Part shown: positions 16,200 to 24,991 of the stretch, one piece after another
How the letters are laid out: each line of letters begins with the position of its first letter
Position numbering within the stretch: position 1 is the stretch's first letter
Assembly (NCBI GenBank): GCA_947087645.1
Contig: CAMUDN010000007.1
Span: forward strand, 1-64,000
Length of the DNA: 64,000 bases
From: an uncultured Bulleidia sp.
GTDB taxonomy: Bacteria > Bacillota_I > Bacilli_A > Erysipelotrichales > Erysipelotrichaceae
Reading direction: 5' to 3'
Program-made: the position numbers and the translations under genes
The notes under the pieces: generated by a model
What the model was told of the DNA's origin: nothing
Database searches by the model: none
The model's input: only the letters and a program-made list of their open reading frames with translations

Positions 16200-17747
16200 G
16201 TGGCAAAGACAAAGAAATTTGTTCAGAACGATAATAACCTTGCCATCGCTTACTACCGCTACTCGTCAAGCTCTCAAAACGATGCTTCTATTGAGGAACA
16301 GCAGGAGCTGGTGCAGCTTTATGCGGCTGAGCACGGTTACAGCATACTCAAGGAGTATGCAGACCGTGCGATGTCTGGGCAGGACGATAACAGACCAAAT
16401 TACAAGCTGATGCTTTCAGAGGTCGCAAAGCTGCGTCCTGCCGTTCTCATCATGTGGAAGAACGATAGATTGGGTCGTGATGTATTGCAGCTGACCTATG
16501 CCAAACGAAAGATTCGTGAAGCTGGGTGCAGCATCGAGTATGTTGCGGAGAATGCGCCTGATGTGAGCACATCGCAGGGCAAGTTCACCGAAGCGGTGAT
16601 GGATGCGTTCGCGCAGATGTGGAGCGATTCGTCGCGAGAGAACATTGAGCGAGGGCTAAGGTATAACGCCAAGAACGCACTGTCCAACGGTCAAAAGATA
16701 TTGGGCTACAGAAGGGCGGCGGACAAGCGTTATGAGATTGACCCTGCGAAAGCTCCCGTGGTTCAGAGAATCTTTCACGATTACGTTGACGGCAAACCGA
16801 TGCAGCAGATAGCCGACGAGCTGAATGCTCAGGGCATAACCACAGCTCTTGACAGGAAGTTCACGGTCAACGGGCTGAGGAGCGTGCTGAAGAACGACAG
16901 GTACACAGGGGTCTACAAGTACGCGGATATCGTCATCCCAGACGGTATGCCCGTCATCATCGAGACAGACCTGTTCAACAAGGCACAGGCGATGTTTGCT
17001 ATGAACAAGCGCACGGGCGCTGGAAACCGCTCAAAGCACATGGAGGGCGAGCCGAGGTACTGGCTGACGGGAAAGCTGTTCTGCGGGGAATGCGGAAGCT
17101 CCATGCAGGGCGTATCCGGCACGAGCAAGACGGGCGCGCACCACTTTTATTACTACTGTAAGGAGCAGAGGCATAAGCGCTGCGAGAAGAAGCCAATCAA
17201 GGCTGCGTTCATCGAGGGACTGGTACAGCAGCTACTGAAGGAGTTGCTGAGCGATTCCGAGAACCTGATGTCCCTTGCTGTGGACGCGGCGGCGTACTAC
17301 AAGGAGTGCTACGTCGAGTCGAGCTACCTTGAGAGCCTTGAAAAAGAGCTGGCTGATACGCGGATGGCTCTTAAAAATCTAGTCAAGGCGATTGAGGCGG
17401 GGATTTTCAGCGAGACCACGCAGGAACGCTTGCAGGAGCTTGAGCGACGTAAGAAGGCGCTGACGGACGCCATCGAGACGGAGAAGGCGAAGAAGGAACT
17501 TTCCGAGGACGAGCACAGCATCAAGGCATACTTTGGCAAGTTCCTGTATGCGAACCTTGATGACCATGAGGTGAGGGACATGGTCTTGGAGTATTTCGTC
17601 GACAAGATTTACCTTTACGACGACAAGGTCATTCTGACGTGCAAGTATTCAGATGCTGACTATGAGGTGGACTGGGAGGACTTCCAGAAGGCAAAAAAAG
17701 CCGCAAGCGGTAAGGTTCGACCTTACCGCGTTCAGCTCCACTATTGA
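16200..17747 (+). CDS. Large serine recombinase (element integrase)
   Basis: The 515-residue product starts at GTG 16200 after AGGAGGTGACC. The resolvase domain has AYYRYSSSSQND, with the nucleophile probably Ser22, then the RPNYKLMLSEV and WKNDRLGRD segments. The recombinase domain follows (RYNAKNALSNGQKILGYRR). A zinc-ribbon lies at about residues 300-330: CGECGSS, then YYCKEQRHKRCEKK. A coiled coil (about 370-430) precedes the C-terminal region. The last codons QLH coincide with the attachment core; the final Tyr and stop lie on the chromosomal side. Insertion at tmRNA is usually associated with tyrosine integrases, so the class is notable. Confidence 0.93.
   Translation: MAKTKKFVQNDNNLAIAYYRYSSSSQNDASIEEQQELVQLYAAEHGYSILKEYADRAMSGQDDNRPNYKLMLSEVAKLRPAVLIMWKNDRLGRDVLQLTYAKRKIREAGCSIEYVAENAPDVSTSQGKFTEAVMDAFAQMWSDSSRENIERGLRYNAKNALSNGQKILGYRRAADKRYEIDPAKAPVVQRIFHDYVDGKPMQQIADELNAQGITTALDRKFTVNGLRSVLKNDRYTGVYKYADIVIPDGMPVIIETDLFNKAQAMFAMNKRTGAGNRSKHMEGEPRYWLTGKLFCGECGSSMQGVSGTSKTGAHHFYYYCKEQRHKRCEKKPIKAAFIEGLVQQLLKELLSDSENLMSLAVDAAAYYKECYVESSYLESLEKELADTRMALKNLVKAIEAGIFSETTQERLQELERRKKALTDAIETEKAKKELSEDEHSIKAYFGKFLYANLDDHEVRDMVLEYFVDKIYLYDDKVILTCKYSDADYEVDWEDFQKAKKAASGKVRPYRVQLHY
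17707..17729 (+). other. Perfect hairpin beside the right attachment core
   Basis: GCGGTAAGG-TTCGA-CCTTACCGC has a 9-bp stem and ends 3 bp before the core, within the recombinase coding sequence. It resembles a tRNA T-arm (GGTTCGA also occurs in ssrA 7 bp before the core). It may be the recombinase-binding arm of the element's attachment site. Confidence 0.5.
17732..17741 (+). other. Right attachment core (attR)
   Basis: TCAGCTCCAC, identical to the tmRNA end at 7894-7903. It lies in the last codons of the recombinase gene. The following TATTGACTT and terminator are chromosomal. Confidence 0.8.
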
Positions 17748-17750
17748 CTT

Positions 17751-17780
17751 AAAAAAACGGTTGTTTTGAACCGTTTTTTT
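17751..17780 (+). terminator. Native tmRNA terminator, displaced by the insertion
   Basis: AACGGTT-GTTTTG-AACCGTT is flanked by seven A on the left and seven T on the right. In the uninterrupted chromosome it would start 10 bp after the attachment core, the expected place for the ssrA terminator. It now ends the recombinase transcript. Confidence 0.85.
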
Positions 17781-18042
17781 AATTACTTTTGATTTTTAAG
17801 TTAAATATGAAAAGAAGTTACATTAGAAAAAACTAGAAATACGATTTATTTCAATATGTTAGAAGAAGATCAAAAAAATTAATCATTGAAGAATGAAAAG
17901 AGCAAGAAGAATTAACAAAGAGATAAAATATGTAAATATACTTATTGATTGAAATGTTGATATAGTTTATTGAAATTTTTTATATTTAGGATAATAATTT
18001 AAATATCTAATTATTATTTATTTTGATAAGGGGAGAATAGAA
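17781..18042. other. AT-rich intergenic stretch
   Basis: No gene is supported. Short fragments such as MLEEDQK interrupted by stops at 17858-17930 may be decayed coding sequence. The last 60 bases should contain the promoter of the 18043 gene (GGATAATAATTTAAATAT). GGGGAG precedes its start. Confidence 0.4.
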
Positions 18043-18618
18043 ATGAATATAAATAAGAAGACGTTTGTTCCTTTGGCATCTTTAGTTGGTATTTTATCTT
18101 TATTTATGCCATGGTTTCAATTTAAGGCATTCGGTGCAAGTATTAGTATTAATTCTTTAAATGGAGATTTTAAATATGGTTATTTCTTTGGCATATTGTT
18201 TATTGTGATTTTAGTTATATCATTATGGGATCAAGCTCAAGAAAAACTTGGTAATAAAAAAGATATTGCTATTTCAGCAGTGAGTATCCTTATTTTATTA
18301 CTCTTAATTATTGGTCTTTTAAATAATAGGGTTCTTTTTACTTATGGTGTTTCTTTAGGTATTGGCTGTTATTTATGTATATTGGCATCAGTTTTTATTT
18401 TTATTTGTACATTGTTATCATTCAAACAGAATAATGATAATATTAATATTCAGTTTGATAAGGATAAGGTAGTTGAAGGTGCTAAAATAGGTGCTGATGC
18501 TGCTAAAGCATTTGCTAAAGTAGTTGGTAAAGCAGTTAAAAACAGTATAGATGAAGTTAAAAAAGAAATGGATAAAGATAAAGAAAATAAAAAAGAAGAT
18601 TCGGAAAAGAAAGAATAA
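18043..18618 (+). CDS. Four-helix membrane protein with charged cytoplasmic tail, unknown function
   Basis: The 191-residue product has hydrophobic segments at about residues 9-25, 47-62, 79-94 and 102-124. It then has a long helical tail rich in Lys/Asp/Glu (VEGAKIGADAAKAFAKVVGK...KKEDSEKKE). I do not recognise a named family. It stands alone behind AGGGGAG, with its own terminator. It is the first intact chromosomal gene after the mobile element. Confidence 0.7.
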   Translation: MNINKKTFVPLASLVGILSLFMPWFQFKAFGASISINSLNGDFKYGYFFGILFIVILVISLWDQAQEKLGNKKDIAISAVSILILLLLIIGLLNNRVLFTYGVSLGIGCYLCILASVFIFICTLLSFKQNNDNINIQFDKDKVVEGAKIGADAAKAFAKVVGKAVKNSIDEVKKEMDKDKENKKEDSEKKE

Positions 18619-18624
18619 AATATG

Positions 18625-18657
18625 AAAAAAGATATTTACCTATAAATATCTTTTTTT
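18625..18657 (+). terminator. Terminator after the 18043 gene
   Basis: AAAAAAGATATTTA-CCTA-TAAATATCTTTTTTT, a long perfect stem with a terminal T run. Confidence 0.9.
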
Positions 18658-18751
18658 GTATCAAAACAATTGATTTTATATATAATATAAAGCAAGTAAA
18701 AATTTTATTTTATAGATTCATGGTATTATAAGATAGTCATAAGGAGATTAT

Positions 18752-19312
18752 ATGTTCTTACAATCAAAAAATATATCTTTTGTAATAATATTTGCTTATT
18801 TTATAATGGGCTTTATTTTAACTTTTTTAAATCTTAATATAGAATTAATTTCTCTATTTATAGGTATTGGATTAATCATAATGGGTATTATTTTAACAAC
18901 AATTTATGTTGTTTTAGAGGTATCTAAAAAGATTAATCGTAATGATTTGACAATTGGTGTCATATTTATGGCAGCTGGTCTGATTGTTATTTTACAAAAA
19001 ACTTTAGTAGTTCTTTTAGTTCCTATTATATTAGGCTTTTTAATTTTACTTAGTGGCTTATGGAAAATGCAACGGGGGATTATTATTTATCATTTAAGAA
19101 TAGATTTATCATATACTTATTTAGTATTAGCATTTGCTTCGATGGTAATTGGACTTATTTCCATATTTTTTCTATCATTTAATCAATTGCAACATAGTTC
19201 ATTTGTAATTATTGGTTTGGGATATATTTATTGTGCTATTACAGATGGATATGCTATTTTATTTTTAGAGAAAAAATTTCAGCATGTTTTAAAGGAGAAA
19301 GGATTAAATTAA
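18752..19312 (+). CDS. Six-helix membrane protein, DUF308/HdeD-like
   Basis: A 186-residue protein that is almost entirely hydrophobic, with about six membrane spans grouped in hairpins. The repeated pattern of I/L/V blocks separated by GLI-type turns (IGIGLIIMGIILTTI, FMAAGLIVILQKT, ILGFLILLSGLWKM) is the look of DUF308 proteins. TAAGGAG precedes the start. Its stop overlaps the lgt start (TAATG), so the two are translationally coupled, but a functional link to lipoprotein maturation is not established. Confidence 0.6.
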   Translation: MFLQSKNISFVIIFAYFIMGFILTFLNLNIELISLFIGIGLIIMGIILTTIYVVLEVSKKINRNDLTIGVIFMAAGLIVILQKTLVVLLVPIILGFLILLSGLWKMQRGIIIYHLRIDLSYTYLVLAFASMVIGLISIFFLSFNQLQHSSFVIIGLGYIYCAITDGYAILFLEKKFQHVLKEKGLN

Positions 19313-20064
19313 TGTATAATAATTGGTTTAAAATTGGTTCATTTACGATTCATGGTTATGGTGTGATGATAGCAATAGGGATTTTATTAGCTTTTTGGTT
19401 AGCTGAAAGAATAGCAGATCGTTATCATTTAAAGAAAGATAAAATTGATAATTTAATTTTTATCTGTGTTATTTTTGGTTTTATCGGAGCTAAAATTTTA
19501 TTTGTTTTAACAGATATTAAAAGTTTTTTAGTAAATCCTTTAGCTGTACTTGGCTCGGAAGGCTTTGTTGTTTATGGTGGGATATTAATAGGTACATTAG
19601 TTGCTTATTTATATTGTCGTTATTATCAACTTGATTTTGTGAACTATTTTAATTATTTAGCACCATGTATTCCTTTAGCACAAGCTTTTGGTCGCATTGG
19701 TTGCTTCTTTGCTGGTTGTTGTTATGGTATACCGACTGATGCTTGGTATGGGGTAACTTTTCCAGCTAATTCATTAGGACCGGGAGCAGGTATTAAAGTT
19801 ATTCCTACAGAGCTTATTTCCTCTTTCATGAATTTTGTTATTTTTGGTATTTTATATTATCAATTGACGAAGAGTAAAAAAGCTTATCTAACTGGTGCTA
19901 GTTATTTAGTGCTATATGGAATAGTTCGTTTTTGTATTGAATTCTTAAGAGGGGATATTATAAGAGGACAAGTAGGTGTATTATCAACCTCACAATTTAT
20001 TAGTATATTTGTTGTTATTGGTGGTATTCTATTGATGAAATACCAGTATAAGAAAGGAAATTAA
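19312..20064 (+). CDS. lgt: Prolipoprotein diacylglyceryl transferase
   Basis: A 250-residue inner-membrane enzyme that attaches diacylglycerol to the lipobox cysteine of prolipoproteins. The signature is FGRIGCFFAGCCYG, with HGYGVMIAIG near the N-terminus and GSEGFVVYGGILIG in the middle. A longer frame starting at 19231 is rejected, because ATG 19312 has AAAGGAGAAAGG upstream and fits the family start. Two candidate substrates, the thioredoxin-like lipoproteins, lie elsewhere in the window. Confidence 0.96.
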   Translation: MYNNWFKIGSFTIHGYGVMIAIGILLAFWLAERIADRYHLKKDKIDNLIFICVIFGFIGAKILFVLTDIKSFLVNPLAVLGSEGFVVYGGILIGTLVAYLYCRYYQLDFVNYFNYLAPCIPLAQAFGRIGCFFAGCCYGIPTDAWYGVTFPANSLGPGAGIKVIPTELISSFMNFVIFGILYYQLTKSKKAYLTGASYLVLYGIVRFCIEFLRGDIIRGQVGVLSTSQFISIFVVIGGILLMKYQYKKGN

Positions 20065-20067
20065 AAA

Positions 20068-20502
20068 ATGATAATAGGCATTGCAAATGATCATAGTGCA
20101 GTTAAAATGAAAAAGGAATTACTTGAATATTTAGTTAGTAAGGGATATGAAGTAATTAATTTTGGTACCGATACAGATGAATCAGTAGATTACCCTATTT
20201 ATGGTGAGAAATTAGCTCATGCAGTTAGAGATGGTTATGTAGAAAGAGGGATTGCTATTTGTGGTACAGGTGTTGGTATTGGGATTGCATGTAATAAAGT
20301 GGCTGGTATTCGAGCTTGTACTTGTAGTGAACCTTATTCAGCTAAATTATCGCGTTGTCATAATGATGCACAAATTATTACTTTCGGAGCTAGAGTAGTG
20401 GGTATTGAGTTAGCTAAAATGATAGTTGATATTTTCTTAGAAACAGAATTTGAAGCTGGTCGTCATGCTCGACGTGTTGATCAATTAAATCATATTAAAT
20501 AA
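20068..20502 (+). CDS. rpiB: Ribose-5-phosphate isomerase B
   Basis: A 144-residue RpiB/LacAB-family isomerase that interconverts ribose 5-phosphate and ribulose 5-phosphate. Visible are IGIANDHSAVKMK at the N-terminus, the DYP motif in ESVDYPIYGE, the anion-hole ICGTGVGIGIACNK with the catalytic cysteine, and the GRHARRVDQL tail. It lies 3 bp after lgt. Its pentose-phosphate substrate links it loosely to the epimerase and transketolase genes in the accessory region. Confidence 0.95.
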   Translation: MIIGIANDHSAVKMKKELLEYLVSKGYEVINFGTDTDESVDYPIYGEKLAHAVRDGYVERGIAICGTGVGIGIACNKVAGIRACTCSEPYSAKLSRCHNDAQIITFGARVVGIELAKMIVDIFLETEFEAGRHARRVDQLNHIK

Positions 20503-20503
20503 A

Positions 20504-20531
20504 ACCAAGTTGATGACCAACTTGGTTTTTG
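20504..20531 (+). terminator. Bidirectional terminator between rpiB and ftsH
   Basis: AAACCAAGTTG-ATGAC-CAACTTGGTTT is a perfect 11-bp stem between convergent genes, with A/T runs on both sides. Confidence 0.92.
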
Positions 20532-20532
20532 T

Positions 20533-22365
20533 TTATTGCTCAGGATTATCTTCATTTAGTATTTGCATAAATTCTTCACCGGTAATGGTTTCTTTTTCAT
20601 ACAAATATTTAGCTAATTTATCTAATTCTTTTTTGTGATCTTGTAATAATTTGCGAGCTAGTTGATGCTGTTTTTTTACTAATTCAACAACTTTTTGATC
20701 AATTGTATAAGCTGTTTTATCAGCACAACTTAAAGATGTATCACCACCTAAATATTTATTTTGCACACTTTCCATTGCCACCATATCAAAATCATCATGC
20801 ATACCATAACGAGTAATCATTGCCCGTGCTAATTTTGTTGCTTGTTCGATATCGTTACTTGCCCCAGTCGTAATCGAGCCAAATGCTACTTCTTCAGCTG
20901 AACGTCCACCAGTTAGGGTAGCAATTTTAACTTCCAATTCTTCTTTTGTATATAAAGGATGGTTGCCTTCTTCAACTTGCATCGTATATCCTAAAGCTCC
21001 AGAAGTACGAGGAATAATGGTAATTTTTTGCACAGGAGCACTATGTGTTTGTAAGGCAGCGACTAAAGCATGACCAATTTCATGATATGATACGACTAAT
21101 TTTTCTTTATCACTTAAAATAGCATTTTTCTTTTGGTAGCCAGCAAAAACGACTTCAATGCTTTCTTCTAGGTCTTTTTGACTTACTAAAGTACGATGTT
21201 CACGGACAGCTCTTAAAGCTGCTTCATTGATAATATTTGCAAGCTCAGCACCAGATGCTCCAGATGCCATGCGAGCAATGATATTATAATCGATATTAGT
21301 TTCTGTCTTTACTTTTTTAGCATGGACTTTTAAGATATCTTCACGTCCTTGTAAATCAGGTAATTCGACAGGGACACGACGATCGAAACGTCCTGGTCTT
21401 AGTAAAGCAGGGTCAAGATTTTCCGGTCTATTGGTAGCTGCTAAAATAACTACTCCATTGTTACTTTCAAACCCATCCATTTCGGTTAATAACTGATTTA
21501 AAGTTTGCTCTCGTTCATCATTACCACCTAAATTGCCTGCATTTCGTTTACCACCTACGGCATCGATTTCATCGATAAAAACGATACAAGGTGCTTTTTC
21601 TTTAGCTTGTTTAAATAAATCACGTACTTTTGAAGCACCCATACCAACAAACATTTCAATAAACTCAGATCCAGATATTGAAAGAAATGGTACATTTGAT
21701 TCACCAGCAACAGCCTTAGCTAACATAGTTTTACCAGTTCCTGGTGGACCAACAAGTAAAATTCCTTTAGGCATAGTTGCACCAATGAAACGATACTGAT
21801 TAGGATCATGTAGATAGTTGACAATTTCTTGGAGATTTTCTTTAGCTTCATCTTCACCAGCAACGTCTTTAAAGCGTGTATCTTCTTTTGATTTTTCATG
21901 AATACGAGCATTTGATTTACCAAAATTAAATAAGCCACCATTGAATCCACCAGTACCTTTATTATTGCGCCCACGTAATAACATTCTCGCAAAGGCAGTA
22001 GCAATCATAATAGGAATAATCCACGAAAATAAAATATCCACCCAAGTGTGAGAAGTTTCTTTAATTTCTGCAGAATATTCAACTTTGTGTTCATAAAGCC
22101 GATCAGATAACTTAGGATCATTAACAATTCCGGTTTTATAAAGATTTTTATCATCTTTTAAGCGATAATAAATTTGATTAGATTCAATCCGTACTTTTCT
22201 TACTTTGTCTTTTAATGTATGTTCAATAAAACTTGTATAAGAAGTTTCTTTAACATTTGATTGATCCATTAAAGGACGAAGAATAAGATTTAAAGAAACT
22301 AAGATTAATAAAATTAAAGAATAGTAGTAAATTAAAGGTCGTCGTTGTTTATTATTAGAATTCAT
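20533..22365 (-). CDS. ftsH: ATP-dependent zinc metalloprotease FtsH
   Basis: The 610-residue product starts at the ATG at 22365, with TGAGGT upstream. An in-frame start at 22383 would lie inside the CIRCE operator and is rejected. There are two N-terminal membrane helices around an extracytoplasmic domain. The AAA domain follows with Walker A GPPGTGKT, Walker B IVFIDEIDAVG and the SRH AATNRPENLDPALLRPGRFDRR. The protease has HEIGH (HExxH zinc site). It degrades misassembled membrane proteins and short-lived regulators. Heat-shock control by HrcA is suggested by the operator. Confidence 0.97.
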   Translation of the reverse strand: MNSNNKQRRPLIYYYSLILLILVSLNLILRPLMDQSNVKETSYTSFIEHTLKDKVRKVRIESNQIYYRLKDDKNLYKTGIVNDPKLSDRLYEHKVEYSAEIKETSHTWVDILFSWIIPIMIATAFARMLLRGRNNKGTGGFNGGLFNFGKSNARIHEKSKEDTRFKDVAGEDEAKENLQEIVNYLHDPNQYRFIGATMPKGILLVGPPGTGKTMLAKAVAGESNVPFLSISGSEFIEMFVGMGASKVRDLFKQAKEKAPCIVFIDEIDAVGGKRNAGNLGGNDEREQTLNQLLTEMDGFESNNGVVILAATNRPENLDPALLRPGRFDRRVPVELPDLQGREDILKVHAKKVKTETNIDYNIIARMASGASGAELANIINEAALRAVREHRTLVSQKDLEESIEVVFAGYQKKNAILSDKEKLVVSYHEIGHALVAALQTHSAPVQKITIIPRTSGALGYTMQVEEGNHPLYTKEELEVKIATLTGGRSAEEVAFGSITTGASNDIEQATKLARAMITRYGMHDDFDMVAMESVQNKYLGGDTSLSCADKTAYTIDQKVVELVKKQHQLARKLLQDHKKELDKLAKYLYEKETITGEEFMQILNEDNPEQ

Positions 22366-22376
22366 AATATACCTCA

Positions 22377-22403
22377 TTAGCACTCTTTATTTGCCAGTGC
22401 TAA
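22377..22403 (-). promoter_or_regulatory. CIRCE operator (HrcA site) in front of ftsH
   Basis: TTAGCACTC-N9-CAGTGCTAA matches the CIRCE consensus TTAGCACTC-N9-GAGTGCTAA with one mismatch. It sits 11 bp upstream of the ftsH start codon, where bound HrcA would block transcription or early elongation. Confidence 0.88.
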
Positions 22404-22453
22404 AAACATTTTAACATTCTGATGATAATTGTAAAGAGTTATAATTATGTGAA

Positions 22454-23707
22454 TTAATGTGAGTTTAATTTGGTCAAAGCTAAAAGAATTGACAATTGAC
22501 TATACTCGTAAGCTAAACCACCTTGTAAATATAACGTATAAGGAGGTATTACAGGTGCATCAGCACTTAATTCAATAGTACTTCCTTGGGTAAAGCAACC
22601 ACAAGCCATAACTTCATCAAATGGGTAACCAGGCATTGGTGCTGGTAATACTTGTACAAAAGAGTCAATTGGTGAGGTAGATTGGATACTTTGAGTAAAA
22701 GCAACGAGTTTTTCTTTGCTTGTCAGTTCAACAGTTTGAATAATATCAGTTCTTTCTTCATCAAAACTTGGAGAAATGTTTTGATAATTTAGTTTTGTTA
22801 ACATATAGGCAGTAAATATTTGGGTTTTAAGAGCATTTTTAACAGCGTTTGGAGCCATGAATAAACCTTTAAAAAAGGTGTTGTTTGTATTAAAATTAGC
22901 TCCTAATTCTTTACCTATACCAGGTGCCGTTAGGCGTTCAGCAATTTGCTGGATGAGATCTTTTCGACCAGCTATATAGCCACCGCTTGTAGCAATACCA
23001 CCACCTAAATTCTTCATTAGGGAGCCAACGACAATATCTGCACCAACATGACCAGGTTCTTTATTTTCTACTAATTCACCATAGCAATTATCTACCATAA
23101 TAATAACATTGGTATCAATTTGACGGATAATATTAATTAATTCAGCAATTTTTTTAATGTTTATTGATTTACGTGCTGAATATCCACGTGAACGTTGGAT
23201 TTCTACTAATTTAACATCTTTTTTGGCTAAGCGTTTACTAATTTTGGCAATATCGAAATTATTTTCAACTAATTCTATTTGTTCATATTGAACACCATTA
23301 GCTTTTAAAGATTGACTTGAATTTCCACTTAAACCAATTGTTTCTTGTAATGAGTCATAAGGTTGACCACTTAAAGATATCATTGTATCACCATGTTTTA
23401 ATAAAGCAGAAAAACAAATATATAAAGCATTAGTACCAGACATAATTTGGGGTCTTACTAAAGCATCTTGACAACCTAATACACTTGCAAATATGCTTTC
23501 TAATTTATCACGTCCAGGATCATAATTGCCATATCCATTAATATCACAAAAGTCACTATAAGATACATTATTATTAATAAAAGCTGATAAGATACGATCA
23601 GAATTTTGTAGACAAATTTGATCAATTTTATGAAAAATATTTTTTAAGTCATGATCAGCTTGTTCTTTTAATTTTAATAAATTAGTATCTATTTGTTCAT
23701 ATATCAT
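22454..23707 (-). CDS. PLP-dependent methionine gamma-lyase-like protein (aluminium resistance family, YnbB)
   Basis: A 417-residue fold-type I PLP enzyme. RPQIMSGTNALYICFSALL is the cofactor phosphate region, IIMVDNCYGELVE holds the aspartate that contacts the pyridine nitrogen, and VVGSLMKNLGGGIATSGGYI carries the Schiff-base lysine. This combination with the N-terminal YGNYDPGRDKLESIFA is typical of the family often annotated methionine gamma-lyase or aluminium resistance protein. The true substrate of the family is uncertain. AAGGAG lies 6 bp upstream on the minus strand, and it is transcribed divergently from the next gene. Confidence 0.88.
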   Translation of the reverse strand: MIYEQIDTNLLKLKEQADHDLKNIFHKIDQICLQNSDRILSAFINNNVSYSDFCDINGYGNYDPGRDKLESIFASVLGCQDALVRPQIMSGTNALYICFSALLKHGDTMISLSGQPYDSLQETIGLSGNSSQSLKANGVQYEQIELVENNFDIAKISKRLAKKDVKLVEIQRSRGYSARKSINIKKIAELINIIRQIDTNVIIMVDNCYGELVENKEPGHVGADIVVGSLMKNLGGGIATSGGYIAGRKDLIQQIAERLTAPGIGKELGANFNTNNTFFKGLFMAPNAVKNALKTQIFTAYMLTKLNYQNISPSFDEERTDIIQTVELTSKEKLVAFTQSIQSTSPIDSFVQVLPAPMPGYPFDEVMACGCFTQGSTIELSADAPVIPPYTLYLQGGLAYEYSQLSILLALTKLNSH

Positions 23708-23803
23708 AGTTATCTCCTTATTTATCTATCTTGTATATTATAATACTTTTAAAAATTATTTCTGTAGATAGGAAATGTTATACTGTTAGTATTAGGAGTT
23801 AAT

Positions 23804-24967
23804 ATGAAAGATAGTTCTTCACTTATTTTTACCGGTGATATTGGTTTTGATAAATATATGGATCAACGATTTAATGATGAAAATTTAATATCACCATCAC
23901 TTTTATCTTTTTTACATACAGCGAATCATGTCATTATTAATGTTGAAGGAGCATTAATAGAGCAAGAAAAAAAAGCATCTGTACAAGGAATTAGCCAATT
24001 AATACATACTATGTCGCCCCAAGCGATTAAAGTTTTTGATAAAATGCATGCAGATATTTGGAATATTTGTAATAATCATATTTTAGATGCTGGTGAAGAA
24101 GGGATTAAGAGTACTTTATCTTATGCAGCTAAGCATCATGTGCAAACAGTGGGAGCAGGTATTAATCTTGAACAGGCAAAAAAACCAATTTATCTAAATG
24201 AAGCTGGTGGAATTGGTCTTTTTAGTGTCGGTTATCGGCGGGGTTGTAAAGCAGCATCGATGAATCAAGCAGGCTGTTATTTGTGGCATGAAATGGCACA
24301 AATTAGCCAAAGTATTAAAGATATTAAAGAAAGATGTAACTGGTGTATTATGATTGTTCATGGTGGTGAAGAATTTACTTCTTTACCATCACCATATGTT
24401 CGTGATCGTTATTTAACTTATTTAGATATGGGAGCAGATATTATTGTTGCCCATCATCCACATGTACCTATGAATTATGAAAGAGTAGGTAAAAAAATCA
24501 TTTTTTATTCCTTGGGTAATTTCATTTTTGATACAGATTATCAACGATGTCAGTTTAATACTGATATTGGAGAATTACTAAAGATTAATTTAAATATGCA
24601 TAATTATGACTTTGAAGTTAAGGGCGTTAAAATTAATCGTCAAACAGAAACAATTGAAGAAACGAAGGTACCAGTTATTTGTCAAAATATTGATGCACAA
24701 CAGTATCAATTATTAATACCTTTAGCAGCTAAAATGATGATATCAGCATATAAAAGACAATTACTTTATTTAAAAGCAAATGAATTTAAATATGCGGATG
24801 AAAAAAAATGGGCTGAAAATTTTATGGCTGAAAAAAGGAGTGGGCGTGTACCAAATGAAGCATTAGATTTTAGAATCATTTATCCTTTAGCTAAAAAAGC
24901 ACGGGAAGGAAATTGGCAAAAAAGTAATTTAGAAGAAGTTAAAGAATATATTTTAAAGCAAATATAG
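23804..24967 (+). CDS. CapA-family metallophosphatase-like protein
   Basis: The 387-residue product has the PGA-cap fold signatures: LIFTGDIGFDKYMD, NVEGALI, IWNICNNHILDAGEEG (Asn-His pair), IMIVHGGEEF, VAHHPHVPMNYERV and IIFYSLGNFIFD. The conserved Asp, Asn and His residues are those of calcineurin-like metal centres. Members act in capsule or polyglutamate metabolism, but no cap genes lie nearby and no signal peptide is visible. A cytosolic phosphatase or hydrolase role is equally possible. AGGAG precedes the start. Confidence 0.82.
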   Translation: MKDSSSLIFTGDIGFDKYMDQRFNDENLISPSLLSFLHTANHVIINVEGALIEQEKKASVQGISQLIHTMSPQAIKVFDKMHADIWNICNNHILDAGEEGIKSTLSYAAKHHVQTVGAGINLEQAKKPIYLNEAGGIGLFSVGYRRGCKAASMNQAGCYLWHEMAQISQSIKDIKERCNWCIMIVHGGEEFTSLPSPYVRDRYLTYLDMGADIIVAHHPHVPMNYERVGKKIIFYSLGNFIFDTDYQRCQFNTDIGELLKINLNMHNYDFEVKGVKINRQTETIEETKVPVICQNIDAQQYQLLIPLAAKMMISAYKRQLLYLKANEFKYADEKKWAENFMAEKRSGRVPNEALDFRIIYPLAKKAREGNWQKSNLEEVKEYILKQI

Positions 24968-24991
24968 GATAAATTAAAAAGATATATAAAT

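Larger units (their letters stand above)
7904..17741 (+). mobile_element. Integrative mobilizable element inserted at the tmRNA 3' end
   Basis: The bounded segment of about 9.8 kb is much more GC-rich than its neighbours over most of its length. It carries recombination, replication and mobilization functions: an excisionase-like protein, an SF3 helicase, MobC, a MobA relaxase and a large serine recombinase, plus a restriction-modification cargo. It has no type IV secretion genes, so it should need a helper for transfer. The 10-bp sequence TCAGCTCCAC occurs at 7894-7903 (tmRNA 3' end) and again at 17732-17741. The native tmRNA terminator is found right after the second copy. Base composition suggests a GC-richer donor; an actinobacterial gut organism is possible but unproven. 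Confidence 0.88.

Noticed and set aside
19231..19311. Longer lgt start
   Set aside because: It overlaps the upstream membrane-protein gene; the family start and ribosome site are at 19312.
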